Position numbers and translations under genes: made by a program. Positions 34,701 to 41,835 of a stretch of DNA of 64,000 nucleotides are shown in pieces. The notes below the pieces were generated by a model, which was not told the DNA's origin, made no database searches, and saw only the letters and a list, made by a program, of their open reading frames with translations. The stretch comes from Nonomuraea sp. PA05 (GTDB lineage Bacteria; Actinomycetota; Actinomycetes; Streptosporangiales; Streptosporangiaceae). The stretch's first letter is position 1, and each line of letters opens with the position of its first letter. The stretch is from assembly GCF_008086045.1 (NCBI RefSeq), contig NZ_VSEY01000005.1:310001-374000 (forward strand). The letters are read 5' to 3'.

Positions 34701-35618
34701 GCCCCGTACGAGCTGGACGGCGGCTGGATGCGCATCGCGGAGGCGCGGATCGGCAAGCGGGCCTTCCTCGGCAACTCCGGGATGACCGCCCCCGGCCGCA
34801 AGGTGCCCAAGGACGGGCTGGTCGGGGTGCTGTCGGCGACGCCGAAGAAGGCCAAGTCCGGCTCGTCGTACGTCGGCATGCCGCCCATGAAGCTGCGCCG
34901 CACCGCCGAGGAGGGCGACAGGAACCGCACCTACGACCCGCCCGCCAGGTACAAGGCGGCCAGGGCCGTCGTCGAGGCGTTCCGCGTGCTGCCCGCCATG
35001 GGCGCGGTCGCGCTCGCCGTCCTGGCCGCCGCCGCGTTCGAGGCCCTCGCCTCCCGCCACGGGTTCGCCGCGGCGACCGCGCTGAGCGGCCTGGTCATGA
35101 TGGCCGCAGGGGTGGCCGCGGCGGCGGTCGCGACGGCCGCCAAGTGGCTGCTCGTCGGCCGGATCAGGACCTCCAACCGGCCGCTGTGGAGCTCGTTCGT
35201 GTGGCGCAACGAGCTGGCCGACAACTTCGTCGAGGTGCTGGCCGCCCCCTGGTTCGCGCAACCGTGGCTGGGAACCGCGCCGCTGAACGTGTGGCTGCGC
35301 TCGCTCGGGGCACGCATTGGACATGGGGTCACGTGTGACACGTACTGGCTGCCCGAGGCGGACCTGGTGACCCTGGGCGACGGCGCGTGCGTCAACCGGG
35401 GCTGCGTCCTGCAGACACATCTCTTCCACGACCGTGTCATGAGCATGGACACGGTGACACTAGAGGCCGGCGCGACGCTGGGCCCGCACGGCGTGGTGCT
35501 GCCCGCCGCGCGGGTGGGCGCCGACACCACGATCGGCCCGGCCTCCCTCGTGATGCGGGGCGAGCACGTGCCCGGCCGCACCCGCTGGTTCGGCAACCCC
35601 ATCTCGGCGTGGCGATGA
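31788..35618 (+). CDS. Pls/PosA-type non-ribosomal poly(amino acid) synthetase
   Basis: 1276-residue membrane NRPS. Residues 25-490 form an adenylation domain (FTSGSTGKPKG at 156-166, NTYGPTE at 293-299, YRSGD 376-380, RTSGKID 478-484). Residues 500-575 form a carrier domain with phosphopantetheine Ser535 in GGTSLAAAR. There is no HHxxxDG condensation domain. Three membrane-helix pairs (about 594-644, 818-893, 1072-1120) alternate with left-handed beta-helix acyltransferase-like domains (about 700-800, 935-1035, 1165-1276). This is the architecture of epsilon-poly-lysine synthetase. Specificity residues read by eye are D206 A207 E210 S249 I270 G272 T294 V302 V303 K482, close to the lysine code I recall for bacitracin synthetase. 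TTG start with GGGAG at 6 nt. Product inferred: a short homopolymer of lysine or a similar diamino acid. Confidence 0.9.
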   Translation: MRSDSVDVRPKAATAVFPAGVLAPPPRTLVDVLDATARLHPDAPALDDGTVCLTYRELRAQVDRMAAELREAGIGRGARAGVRVVSGTAELYLSILAVLAAGAAYVPVDADDPDERAELVFTEAGVHAVITDKLTVNETRDDGGPPAPGDDAWIIFTSGSTGKPKGVAVTHRSAAAFVDAEAGLFLRERPLGPGDRVLAGLSVAFDASCEEMWLAWRHGACLVPAPRSLVRTGMDLGPWLADKGITVVSTVPTLAALWPVEHLAGIRLLIFGGEACPPELAERLALPQREVWNTYGPTEATVVASAAPLTGEQPVRIGLPLDGWDLAVVGDGGEPVVMGETGELVIGGVGLARYLDPVKDAEKYAPLPSLGWTRAYRSGDLVRADPEGLVFVGRADDQVKLGGRRIELGEVDAALQALPGVTGAAAAVRTAGGGHQILVGYVVTGPGFDAGEARDLLADSLPAALVPRLAPVGALPTRTSGKIDRDALPWPLTGLSASAAGLSPAETMLAEQWTAILGVAPEGPGEDFFANGGTSLAAARLVSVLRPDYPDVAVGDVYAQPTLAGLASLLDARGEAEPARPPVTPMPRRAALLQTLLMVPLLTAGAMRWVVPLAALGNVLAAPWAPAVSWWWVALGALAFLTPMGRIGLSAALARLVLRGVRPGSHPRGGAVHLRLWFAEQFAARLGVPDLASAPWMTWYARLLGAQVGADADLHSPPPVTGLLKVGRGASVEQEVDLSGHWYDGDVLHVGEIRIGAGATVGSRSTLLPGAKIGKNSQVAPGSAVVGGVPSGELWAGVPAFRQGKSRKPGERATRSPYWTAVYGVTAFALSLLPVAAAAAAFAVLAWFARGTRTLGDALTAALAGVPLATITGMAAFALLTLISVRLLGLGLHAGQHPVHSRQAWQAWATGRLMAAARVWLFPLYASVLTPAWLRALGMKVGRGVELSTVLALPTMTSVGDGAFLADDTMVAPYELDGGWMRIAEARIGKRAFLGNSGMTAPGRKVPKDGLVGVLSATPKKAKSGSSYVGMPPMKLRRTAEEGDRNRTYDPPARYKAARAVVEAFRVLPAMGAVALAVLAAAAFEALASRHGFAAATALSGLVMMAAGVAAAAVATAAKWLLVGRIRTSNRPLWSSFVWRNELADNFVEVLAAPWFAQPWLGTAPLNVWLRSLGARIGHGVTCDTYWLPEADLVTLGDGACVNRGCVLQTHLFHDRVMSMDTVTLEAGATLGPHGVVLPAARVGADTTIGPASLVMRGEHVPGRTRWFGNPISAWR

Positions 35619-36889
35619 CGCCGTACTTCTCCGGGCACGGCGACCACCGCTACGGCGTCTCGTACTACGACCTGAGGCTGGCCTACCGGGTGCCGGCCAA
35701 CCGGCTCGACGGCACCGCCCTGCTGACGGTGTCGGCCGCCGAGCACCTGGCCGCGCTGGAGCTGGACTTCGGCAAGCTGAGGGTCGCGGCCGTCACGGTG
35801 GACGGCGTGCCCGCCCGGTACGCGCACGCCCGCGGCAAGCTGCGCGTGACGCTGCCCCGGCCGCTGCCGGCGGGGGAGCGGGCCGTCGTGGAGGTGCGTT
35901 ACTCGGGCAAGCCCGTGCCGGTCTCCAGCCCCTGGGGCGGGCTGGGCTGGGAGGAGCTGAGCGACGGCGCGCTCGTCGCCGGTCAGCCGATCGGCGCGCC
36001 GTCCTGGTTCCCGTGCAACGACCGGCCGGACGACAAGGCGTCGTACCGCATCTCCGTGACGACGGCGTCGGCGTACCAGGTGATCGCGAACGGGGTGCTC
36101 TTCGACAGGCGGCGCGGCGCGGGGACCACGACGTGGATCTACGACCAGGCCGAGCCGATGGCGAGCTACCTGGCGAGCGTGCAGATCGGGCGCTACCAGA
36201 TCATCGAGTACGACGGCTCCCGGCTGGCCTGCCCGCCCCGGCTGGCCGCCCGCGTGCGGCACGACTTCGGCCGGCAGGGGCAGATGATGACGCTGTTCCG
36301 CGGCCTGTTCGGGCCCTACCCGTTCGCCGGCTACACCGTCGTGGTGGCCGACGACGACCTGGAGATCCCGGTCGAGGCGCAGGGCATGTCGATCTTCGGC
36401 AGGAACCACGTGGACGGCGTGCGCGGCAGCGAGCGGCTGGTCGCGCACGAGCTGGCGCACCAGTGGTTCGGCAACAGCCTCACCGTGGCCTGCTGGGGCG
36501 ACATCTGGTTGCAGGAGGGGTTCGCGGCCTACGCCGAGTGGCTGTGGTCGGAGGCGTCGGGCGGCCCGCCCGCCGGCGAGCACGCCCAGCGGTGGCGGCA
36601 GCGCCTCACCCTGCTGCCGCAGAACTTCATCCTGGCCGACCCCGGTGAGGCGGCGCTGTTCGACGACCGCGTCTACAAGCGGGGCGCGCTGACCCTGCAC
36701 GCGTTGCGCGAGCTCATGGGCGACGAGGCGTTCTTCACGGCGCTGCGCGCCTGGACCACCGAGCACCAGCACGGGACCGTCACCACCCGCGAGTTCGCCG
36801 GGCACGTCCAGCGGCACAGCGCACAGCCGGTCGGACCGCTGCTGTCCGCGTGGCTGCACGAGAAGCCGCTGCCCCAGCTCGTCAGATGA
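35615..36889 (+). CDS. M1-family zinc aminopeptidase coupled to the synthetase
   Basis: 424 residues from ATG 35615, overlapping the synthetase stop by 4 bp. The gluzincin motif HELAH (278-282) with the distal Glu301 (WLQEGFAAYAEW) is complete. The usual GAMEN exopeptidase motif is replaced by EAQGMS, a variant of single-domain actinobacterial M1 enzymes. At 424 residues it lacks the C-terminal helical domain of PepN. No signal peptide, so probably cytosolic. Strict coupling to a Pls-like synthetase suggests that it trims or degrades the homopolymer, as zinc exopeptidases do for epsilon-poly-lysine in producers. Its 3' end overlaps the convergent oxidase gene by 8 bp. Confidence 0.92.
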   Translation: MTPYFSGHGDHRYGVSYYDLRLAYRVPANRLDGTALLTVSAAEHLAALELDFGKLRVAAVTVDGVPARYAHARGKLRVTLPRPLPAGERAVVEVRYSGKPVPVSSPWGGLGWEELSDGALVAGQPIGAPSWFPCNDRPDDKASYRISVTTASAYQVIANGVLFDRRRGAGTTTWIYDQAEPMASYLASVQIGRYQIIEYDGSRLACPPRLAARVRHDFGRQGQMMTLFRGLFGPYPFAGYTVVVADDDLEIPVEAQGMSIFGRNHVDGVRGSERLVAHELAHQWFGNSLTVACWGDIWLQEGFAAYAEWLWSEASGGPPAGEHAQRWRQRLTLLPQNFILADPGEAALFDDRVYKRGALTLHALRELMGDEAFFTALRAWTTEHQHGTVTTREFAGHVQRHSAQPVGPLLSAWLHEKPLPQLVR

Positions 36890-37448
36890 TCTTTCCGGGG
36901 TTGAAGATCCCGGCGGGGTCCAGGGCCGACTTGATCGCGCGGTGCAGGCCCAGCACGCTCTCGCCCAGCTCGTGGTGCATGCCGCGCTTCTTCAGCAGCC
37001 CCACGCCGTGCTCGCCGGTGACCGTGCCGCCGAGCGCGATCGCGTCGTCGAGGATCGACTCGAACGCCTGCTGCGCCCGCTCCCTCGCCTCCTCGTCGCC
37101 CGCCGGGACGACGATCAGCGGGTGCAGGTTGCCGTCGCCCGCGTGCGCGATGTTGGCGATGTGCACGCCGTGCGCCGTCGCGTGCGCCTCGATGCGGGCG
37201 AGCATCTCCGGGACGAGCCCGCGCGGCACGCACACGTCCTCCGTCAGCACCGGCCCGAGCCGCTCCAGCGCCGGATAGGCCAGCCTGCGGGCGGAGAACA
37301 GCGCCTCGGCCTCCTCCGGATCCGTCGAACGGGTGCTCCAGGTGGCCCCCGCCCGGTCGAAGCACTCCTGCAGCGCGGCGGCCTCCCGCTCGTCGCCGGT
37401 GTCGACGCGGCCCAGCAGCAGGACGTCGCCGAGGTCGGCCAGGCCCAT
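36882..37448 (-). pseudogene. GlcD-like FAD oxidase, C-terminal fragment after in-frame TGA
   Basis: 188 residues (MGLADLGDVLLLGRVDTGDE ... AHAGDGNLHPLIVVP ... TGEHGVGLLKKRGMHHELG ... DPAGIFNPGKII). This is the FAD-linked oxidase C-terminal domain of glycolate/D-lactate oxidase subunit GlcD, including the substrate-site histidines of HAGDGNLHP and the GEHGVG motif. It is in the same frame as the N-terminal fragment at 37455-38243, separated only by TGA AAG AAC. No good ribosome site precedes this ATG, so independent translation is doubtful. Joined length is about 453, the normal family size. Confidence 0.8.
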
Positions 37449-37454
37449 GTTCTT

Positions 37455-38243
37455 TCACTCATCCACGGCCCGCAGGCAGTAGCGGTCGACCAGCTCCAGC
37501 GCCGACGGCGTGATGCCCGCCGCGGCCGTCGCCGCGACCGCCTCGCCCGCGGTCACCAGCGAGTCGAAGGCGCCGACGACGGTCTTCTGCGGGCTGTCCG
37601 GCAGCCGCAGCAGCCGCACGGTGATCTCGGTGATCACGCCCAGCGTGCCCTCCGAGCCCACGAACAATCCCGCCAGGTCGTAGCCCGCCACGCCCTTCCT
37701 GGTGCGGCGGCCCAGCGTGACCAGCTCTCCCCGGCCGGTGACGACCTTCATGCCGAGCACGTAGTCGCGGGTCACGCCGTACTTGACGCAGCACACGCCG
37801 CCCGCGTTCGTGGCCGTGTTGCCGCCGATCGTCGACCAGGGCGAGCTGGCGGGGTCGGGCGGGTACCACAGGCCGTGCTCGGCTACGGCGGCCCGCAGGT
37901 GGTCGTTGACCACGCCCGGCTGGACGACGGCGAGCTGCTCGGCCGGGTCGATCTCCAGGATCCGGTCCATGCCGTCGAGCGCCAGCAGCACGCAGCCGTC
38001 CACGGCGTTGGCCCCGCCGGACAGGCCCGTCCCCGCGCCGCGCGGCACGATCGGCACGCCGTGCTCGGCGCAGATCGCCACGAGGGCGCGGACCTGGTCG
38101 GCGTCCCGCGCCTTGACCAGTGCGATCGGGGCGCCCGCCGGGGCCCAGGCGGCCTGGTCGCGGGCGTAGGCGCGCATGACGTCAGGGTCGAGGACGATCC
38201 GGTCCGTGGGCAGGGCGGCGGACAGGGCGTCGAGGAACAGCAC
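37455..38243 (-). pseudogene. GlcD-like FAD oxidase, N-terminal fragment ending at in-frame TGA
   Basis: 262 residues holding the PCMH-type FAD-binding domain (VPIVPRGAGTGLSGGANAVDG, GGNTATNAGGVCCVKYGVTRDY, GLFVGSEGTLGVITEITVRLL). GTG start at 38243, 13 bp after the MarR stop, so same transcript. It stops at DRYCLRAVDE followed by TGA where homologues that I recall continue with a Trp-Lys; TGG to TGA is a single-base change. Could be a nonsense allele, a sequencing error or a split enzyme. If intact it would oxidise a 2-hydroxy acid. Confidence 0.8.
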
Positions 38244-38256
38244 AGCGACAAGTGTG

Positions 38257-38754
38257 TCACTCGGGCCAGCCGAGGGGATGGCGCGGGTCCGCCGGGGGCT
38301 CGCCGCCCGCCTCGTTGAACGCGGTCATCGCGGTGATCAGCGCCTGGCACTCCACCGGCGTCAGGCGCGAGACGACCTTGGCGATCTCCTCGCGGCGGCG
38401 CGCGGTGACGTCGTCCACCAGGCGGCGCCCCTCCTGGGTGAGCCGCATCAGGGTCTCGCGGCGGTTGTGCGGGTTGACCTCGCGGGTGACCAGCCCGGCG
38501 GCGACCAGCCGGTCGGCCATCCGCATGGCCGTGGAGCTGTTGACCGCCAGCAGCTCGGCCATGGTGACGAGCTTGGTCTCGCCGTGCGCGGACAGCACGA
38601 CCAGCATGCGGAACTGGGCGAGCGTCACCCGCTCCTGCGCCGCCGCCAGGGAGCGGGCGGCGATGGCGACCAGCAGCCGGGATCCGGTGAGGACGGCCGA
38701 GACGACGGCGTGCAGGTCCGCGGTGTCCGCCCGGCCCGGCGAACGCTCTTCCAT
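38257..38754 (-). CDS. MarR-family regulator
   Basis: 165 residues with the MarR winged helix: LAQFRMLVVLSAHGETKLVT, MAELLAVNSSTAMRMADRLV (recognition helix) and the wing VNPHNRRETLMRLTQEGRRLV. ATG at 38754. Followed 13 bp later by the interrupted GlcD-like gene. Upstream, a 17-bp inverted repeat lies inside a rightward promoter for the secreted-protein gene. It may therefore regulate that gene and itself. Confidence 0.9.
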   Translation of the reverse strand: MEERSPGRADTADLHAVVSAVLTGSRLLVAIAARSLAAAQERVTLAQFRMLVVLSAHGETKLVTMAELLAVNSSTAMRMADRLVAAGLVTREVNPHNRRETLMRLTQEGRRLVDDVTARRREEIAKVVSRLTPVECQALITAMTAFNEAGGEPPADPRHPLGWPE

Positions 38755-38866
38755 GCTGTTCAGTTGTACACCGTCGCGAGACCCGCTCAGCCGCCGTCCC
38801 CTGGCTTGCGAGCACCGCGCCCACCATGACAGGGGGACACAGCGGCGTGATCGCCCGCCGAAGCTA

Positions 38867-38894
38867 TTGCATAGGAAGCTTTCCTATTTAATAC
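38867..38894 (+). promoter_or_regulatory. Promoter with operator in its spacer, upstream of secreted-protein gene
   Basis: TTGCAT (38867-38872), 16 bp, TAATAC (38889-38894). The spacer is filled by the inverted repeat ATAGGAA-GCT-TTCCTAT (38871-38887). A dimeric MarR protein bound there would occlude RNA polymerase. AT content is high compared with surroundings. Confidence 0.5.
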
Positions 38895-38966
38895 TGCGAT
38901 CAACGCAGCGTGTCCGCGTGCCGCACTGCTCTCGCCGACTCGGCGCCCAACTGTTCGGAGGCCCTC

Positions 38967-39302
38967 GTGACCCGTCGTGTCCTCACCCTGTCCGCCGCCG
39001 CGATCGCCTGCCTCGGCGCGTTCGCGATCTCCGCCCCGGCCGCGCACGCGGCCGAGGTGGAGGTGGTCCACAGCCCCATCTCGCTCGGCGACTACTGCTC
39101 CGCCCAGGTCAACTCCTCCTCCACCATCGGCTTCTACAACGGCAGCCTGGGCTGCCACCGCTGGAGCACCAGCGGGACGGGCACCACCTACGTCGGCACC
39201 GGCAGCGCCTCCGCCGCCTGCGCCTACCTCTATCCCGGCGCCACCTACCTCAGCCACGCCCAGGCCGCGGGACAGGCCCTGCTCTGCAGGTACTCGGTCT
39301 GA
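38967..39302 (+). CDS. Small secreted protein with two cysteine pairs
   Basis: 111 residues from GTG 38967 (site CGGAGG upstream). The N-terminus VTRRVLTLSAAAIACLGAF is a Sec signal peptide ending at APAAHA-AEV. The mature part of about 83 residues is Ser/Thr/Gly rich with four cysteines (DYCSAQV, GCHRW, AACAY, LLCRY) that can form two disulphides. No known domain recognised; similar small secreted proteins occur in Streptosporangiaceae. Extracellular role unknown. Confidence 0.75.
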   Translation: MTRRVLTLSAAAIACLGAFAISAPAAHAAEVEVVHSPISLGDYCSAQVNSSSTIGFYNGSLGCHRWSTSGTGTTYVGTGSASAACAYLYPGATYLSHAQAAGQALLCRYSV

Positions 39303-39344
39303 CCCGCGAGCCACGGCGGCCCGGCCGGGTGCGAGGCTGTTGTC

Positions 39345-39923
39345 ATGAACGACACGCACACCGTGGTCCTGGTCGAGGGGGCCAGCGACCTGTCGGCCGT
39401 CGAGGCGCTGGCCGGGCGCCGTGGCCTGGACCTGGCCGCCGAGGGCATCTCCCTGGTGGCGATGGGCGGTGCCTCGAACATCGCGACCTACATCCGCAGG
39501 TTCGGCCCGTCCGGCCACGGCCTGCGGCTGGCCGGCCTGTGCGACGCGGGGGAGGAGGGCGACTTCCGCAGGGCCGTCGAGCGGGCCGGGCTCGGGGCCG
39601 CCGTGAGCAGGAGCGGGCTGGAGGCGCTCGGGTTCTTCGTGTGCGTCGCCGACCTGGAGGACGAGCTGATCCGCGCCCTCGGCACCGACGCCGTCGAGCA
39701 GGTCGTCGACGCCGGGGGCGAGCTGGGCTCGTTCCGTACCTTGCAGAAACAGCCCGCGTGGCGGGGCAGCAGCACGCACGAGCAGCTCCGCCGGTTCATG
39801 GGCGCGGGCAGCGGCCGCAAGATCCGCTACTCCGGGATGCTCGTCGAGGCGCTCGACCTCGATCGGGTGCCGCGACCGCTGGACCTGCTGCTGGCCTACC
39901 TGCTGGGCAGCCGGAGCCGGTGA
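39345..39923 (+). CDS. TOPRIM-domain protein (OLD-like nucleotidyl transferase/hydrolase)
   Basis: 192 residues with the TOPRIM opening VVLVEGASDLSAVEALAGRR (catalytic Glu), a GGASNIATYI strand-turn, and LAGLCDAGEEGDF where the usual DxD is reduced to D-A-G. GFFVCVADLEDELIRALG is a conserved element of standalone actinobacterial OLD-type TOPRIM proteins. It lacks the ABC ATPase half of OLD nucleases. A nucleic-acid or nucleotide enzyme is likely but unproven. ATG 39345; monocistronic. Confidence 0.75.
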   Translation: MNDTHTVVLVEGASDLSAVEALAGRRGLDLAAEGISLVAMGGASNIATYIRRFGPSGHGLRLAGLCDAGEEGDFRRAVERAGLGAAVSRSGLEALGFFVCVADLEDELIRALGTDAVEQVVDAGGELGSFRTLQKQPAWRGSSTHEQLRRFMGAGSGRKIRYSGMLVEALDLDRVPRPLDLLLAYLLGSRSR

Positions 39924-39978
39924 CCGGCGGCGCGACGCACGTCGAGGCGGCACAACCGGCGGCGGCGCCCGCCTCAGG

Positions 39979-39994
39979 TAGACGACCGGTCATA
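39979..39994. promoter_or_regulatory. TetR operator at its own promoter
   Basis: TAGACGACCGGTCATA, with an 8-bp perfect palindrome core GACCGGTC. It overlaps a -10-like TACACT (39993-39998) that lies 7 nt before the ATG at 40005, so the transcript is probably leaderless. The first ten bases recur exactly at 41795 ahead of the SDR gene. Confidence 0.5.
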
Positions 39995-40004
39995 CACTCG
40001 CGGT

Positions 40005-40625
40005 ATGGGACGCACCAGCGATGCCAAGGAGAAGATCCTCGACGCCGCTCGATCACTCATCGAGTCGCGCGGCTACTCCGCCCTCGGCGTGGCCGAGATC
40101 TGCAAGGCGGCCGGGGTGCCGAAGGGCAGCTTCTACTACTTCTTCGCGTCCAAGGAGGCGCTGGCGCTGGCGGTCATCGACGAGCACTGGGCCGGTCAGG
40201 AACGCGACTGGAAGCGCATCCTGGGCGGTCAGGCGCCGCCGTTGGCGCGGCTGCGGCAGCTCTTCGAGGCGACGGAGGCCACCCTGCGCTCGGGGCAGCG
40301 TACCTGCGGCAGTGTGGCCGGGTGCCTGTTCGGCAACCTGTCGCTGGAGCTGAGCAACCAGACCGAGGCCATTCGGGTGCGGTTGCAGGAGATCTTCGAC
40401 GCGCAGGCCGAGATGATCGAAGCGGTCGTCGCCGAGGCCGTCTCGCGGGGGGAGGCCGGGGTGGGGGACGTCCAGGAGGCGGCGCGGTCGGTGGTGGCGC
40501 AGTTGGAGGGGCAGGTGCTGTTCGCCAAGCTGTACAACGATCCGCAGCGGTTGGGTGCGCTGTGGGTCAGTTGCCTGGCGCTGCTGGGGGCCGACGCGCC
40601 GAGCGAGGTGGCCGTCGGGCTCTGA
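40005..40625 (+). CDS. TetR-family regulator
   Basis: 206 residues with the TetR helix-turn-helix ILDAARSLIESRGYSALGVA and EICKAAGVPKGSFYYFFASKE. The C-terminal domain (RTCGSVAGCLFGNLSLELSNQ) resembles the LmrA/YxaF-type regulators that sense aromatic or flavonoid-like compounds. ATG at 40005, no Shine-Dalgarno. It likely represses itself and the SDR/SnoaL genes downstream of the LysR gene, based on shared operator sequence. Confidence 0.9.
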   Translation: MGRTSDAKEKILDAARSLIESRGYSALGVAEICKAAGVPKGSFYYFFASKEALALAVIDEHWAGQERDWKRILGGQAPPLARLRQLFEATEATLRSGQRTCGSVAGCLFGNLSLELSNQTEAIRVRLQEIFDAQAEMIEAVVAEAVSRGEAGVGDVQEAARSVVAQLEGQVLFAKLYNDPQRLGALWVSCLALLGADAPSEVAVGL

Positions 40626-40688
40626 AGCGCCGCTCGGGGTGACGCGTCGTTCGTGGTCAGGCGGCCGTCGGCTCTGAAGCGCCGTTCG
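40610..40688 (+). repeat. Imperfect 26-bp direct repeat spanning the TetR stop codon
   Basis: Bases 40610-40636 and 40663-40688 share GGCCGTCG(G)GCTCTGAAGC followed by GCCGYTCG, differing by a 1-base indel and one transition. The repeats are 53 bp apart; the first contains the TetR stop. Looks like a small recent duplication. Confidence 0.6.
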
Positions 40689-40690
40689 CG

Positions 40691-40711
40691 CTGATAGGCG
40701 TGGCCTCTCAG
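40691..40711. promoter_or_regulatory. LysR binding dyad, autoregulatory copy
   Basis: CTGATAGG-N5-CCTCTCAG, 13 bp before the LysR start codon. One base differs from the perfect dyad at 41707. Confidence 0.5.
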
Positions 40712-40723
40712 TACCATTGCGGC

Positions 40724-41710
40724 GTGGAGCTGCGCCAACTGCGGTACTTCGTCGCGGTCGCCGAGGAGCTGAACTTCGGCCGCGCCGCCGGTCGCCTGCT
40801 GATCGCCGGGCCCTCGCTGTCCCAGCAGATCAAGGCCCTGGAACGGGACCTGGGCGTGCGCCTGTTCGACCGGGATCGCCGCTCGGTGTCCCTCACCCCG
40901 GCCGGCGCGGCGCTGCTGGCCGACGCGCGGGCCCTGCTGGAGCGTGCCGACGAGCTGCGGCGCCGGGCCCGCCGCCTGTCCGGCTCCGAGCCGGTCAGGC
41001 TCGGTTACGTCAACTGGCTGCCACCCGACCTGGGCGCCCGCACCGCGGCGGCGGCCCAGGTGCACATCGACGCGTGGGTCGCGCCCTCGCACACCCAGGC
41101 CGCCCGCGTCGCCGACGGCGGCCTCGACCTCGCCGTGTGCTGGGTACGCACCACCGACCTGGAACAACGCGGCCTCCGCGCCCAGCTCATCGGCGCCGAC
41201 CGCCTCTACGCGGTGTCCACCGGCCCCGGCCGTCCGCCCGCGCCGCCCCCCGGCCTCAGCCGTCTGCCCGCGCCGCCCACCGGACGGGACCCCGCCACCG
41301 TCCCCGCTGCCGACGTGCCCGCCGCCGACACCTGCGTCCTGCTCGACGACGACGTTACCTCCTGGTCCTCCTGGAACGTCTACGCCGAGGAACTGGCCGC
41401 CCGGACCGGAGCCCGCGCGGTGCGCATCTCCGACGGCGGCATCACCGGCCCGGCGTTCTTCGACCACGTGCGCCGCTGCCGCCGCCCGGTCATCAACTCA
41501 CCCAAGGGCCAGACCACGCCGCTCCCACCCGACCTCGTACGCAGGCCGGTTGTCGCCCCGGAGATGTACTGGACGTGGTCGCTGGTGTGGCGGCGCGGCG
41601 AGGACCGCACCTCGGTCCTGGACGTGGTCGAGGCGCTGCGCCCCGACGGCGACTTCGGCATCCACGGCCCGGACGCCTGGCTCCCCGAGGACGACCCGCA
41701 CCGGCACTGA
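40724..41710 (+). CDS. LysR-family regulator
   Basis: 328 residues from the GTG at 40724 (VELRQLRYFVAVAEELNFGR), the standard LysR opening, with recognition helix LLIAGPSLSQQIKALERDLG and LFDRDRRSVSLTPAGAALL. The C-terminal effector domain is present but contains an unusual proline-rich insert near residues 168-195 (PGRPPAPPPGLSRLPAPPTG). No ribosome site; leaderless or weakly translated. Two matching dyads, at its own promoter and before the SDR, suggest autoregulation and SDR activation. Confidence 0.9.
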   Translation: MELRQLRYFVAVAEELNFGRAAGRLLIAGPSLSQQIKALERDLGVRLFDRDRRSVSLTPAGAALLADARALLERADELRRRARRLSGSEPVRLGYVNWLPPDLGARTAAAAQVHIDAWVAPSHTQAARVADGGLDLAVCWVRTTDLEQRGLRAQLIGADRLYAVSTGPGRPPAPPPGLSRLPAPPTGRDPATVPAADVPAADTCVLLDDDVTSWSSWNVYAEELAARTGARAVRISDGGITGPAFFDHVRRCRRPVINSPKGQTTPLPPDLVRRPVVAPEMYWTWSLVWRRGEDRTSVLDVVEALRPDGDFGIHGPDAWLPEDDPHRH

Positions 41711-41727
41711 GAGGTTGATCCTCTCAG
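41707..41727. promoter_or_regulatory. LysR binding dyad upstream of the SDR promoter
   Basis: CTGAGAGG-TTGAT-CCTCTCAG, a perfect 8-bp inverted repeat that includes the LysR stop codon. Its centre is about 74 bp upstream of the predicted SDR transcription start, the usual activation position for LysR proteins. It could alternatively act as a terminator hairpin. Confidence 0.5.
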
Positions 41728-41755
41728 GTGGAAGGATCCCGGTCCTGCCGGAACT

Positions 41756-41812
41756 TTGACGTGACCCGGCACGCGGCCTAACTTCACTTACAAATAGACG
41801 ACCGACCGTCTA
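41756..41812 (+). promoter_or_regulatory. SDR promoter with TetR operator at +1
   Basis: TTGACG (41756-41761), 17 bp, TAACTT (41779-41784), start near 41791. The 18-mer TAGACGACCGACCGTCTA (41795-41812) immediately downstream is an inverted repeat whose first ten bases match the TetR promoter site. Repression by TetR and activation by LysR at one promoter is the simplest reading. Confidence 0.55.
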
Positions 41813-41835
41813 GTGCAGAGTGAAGAAAGGCCATC

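Noticed and set aside
31788..35618. Conventional modular NRPS with a condensation domain
   Set aside because: No HHxxxDG motif. The C-terminal part is membrane helices plus beta-helix acyltransferase-like domains, as in Pls.
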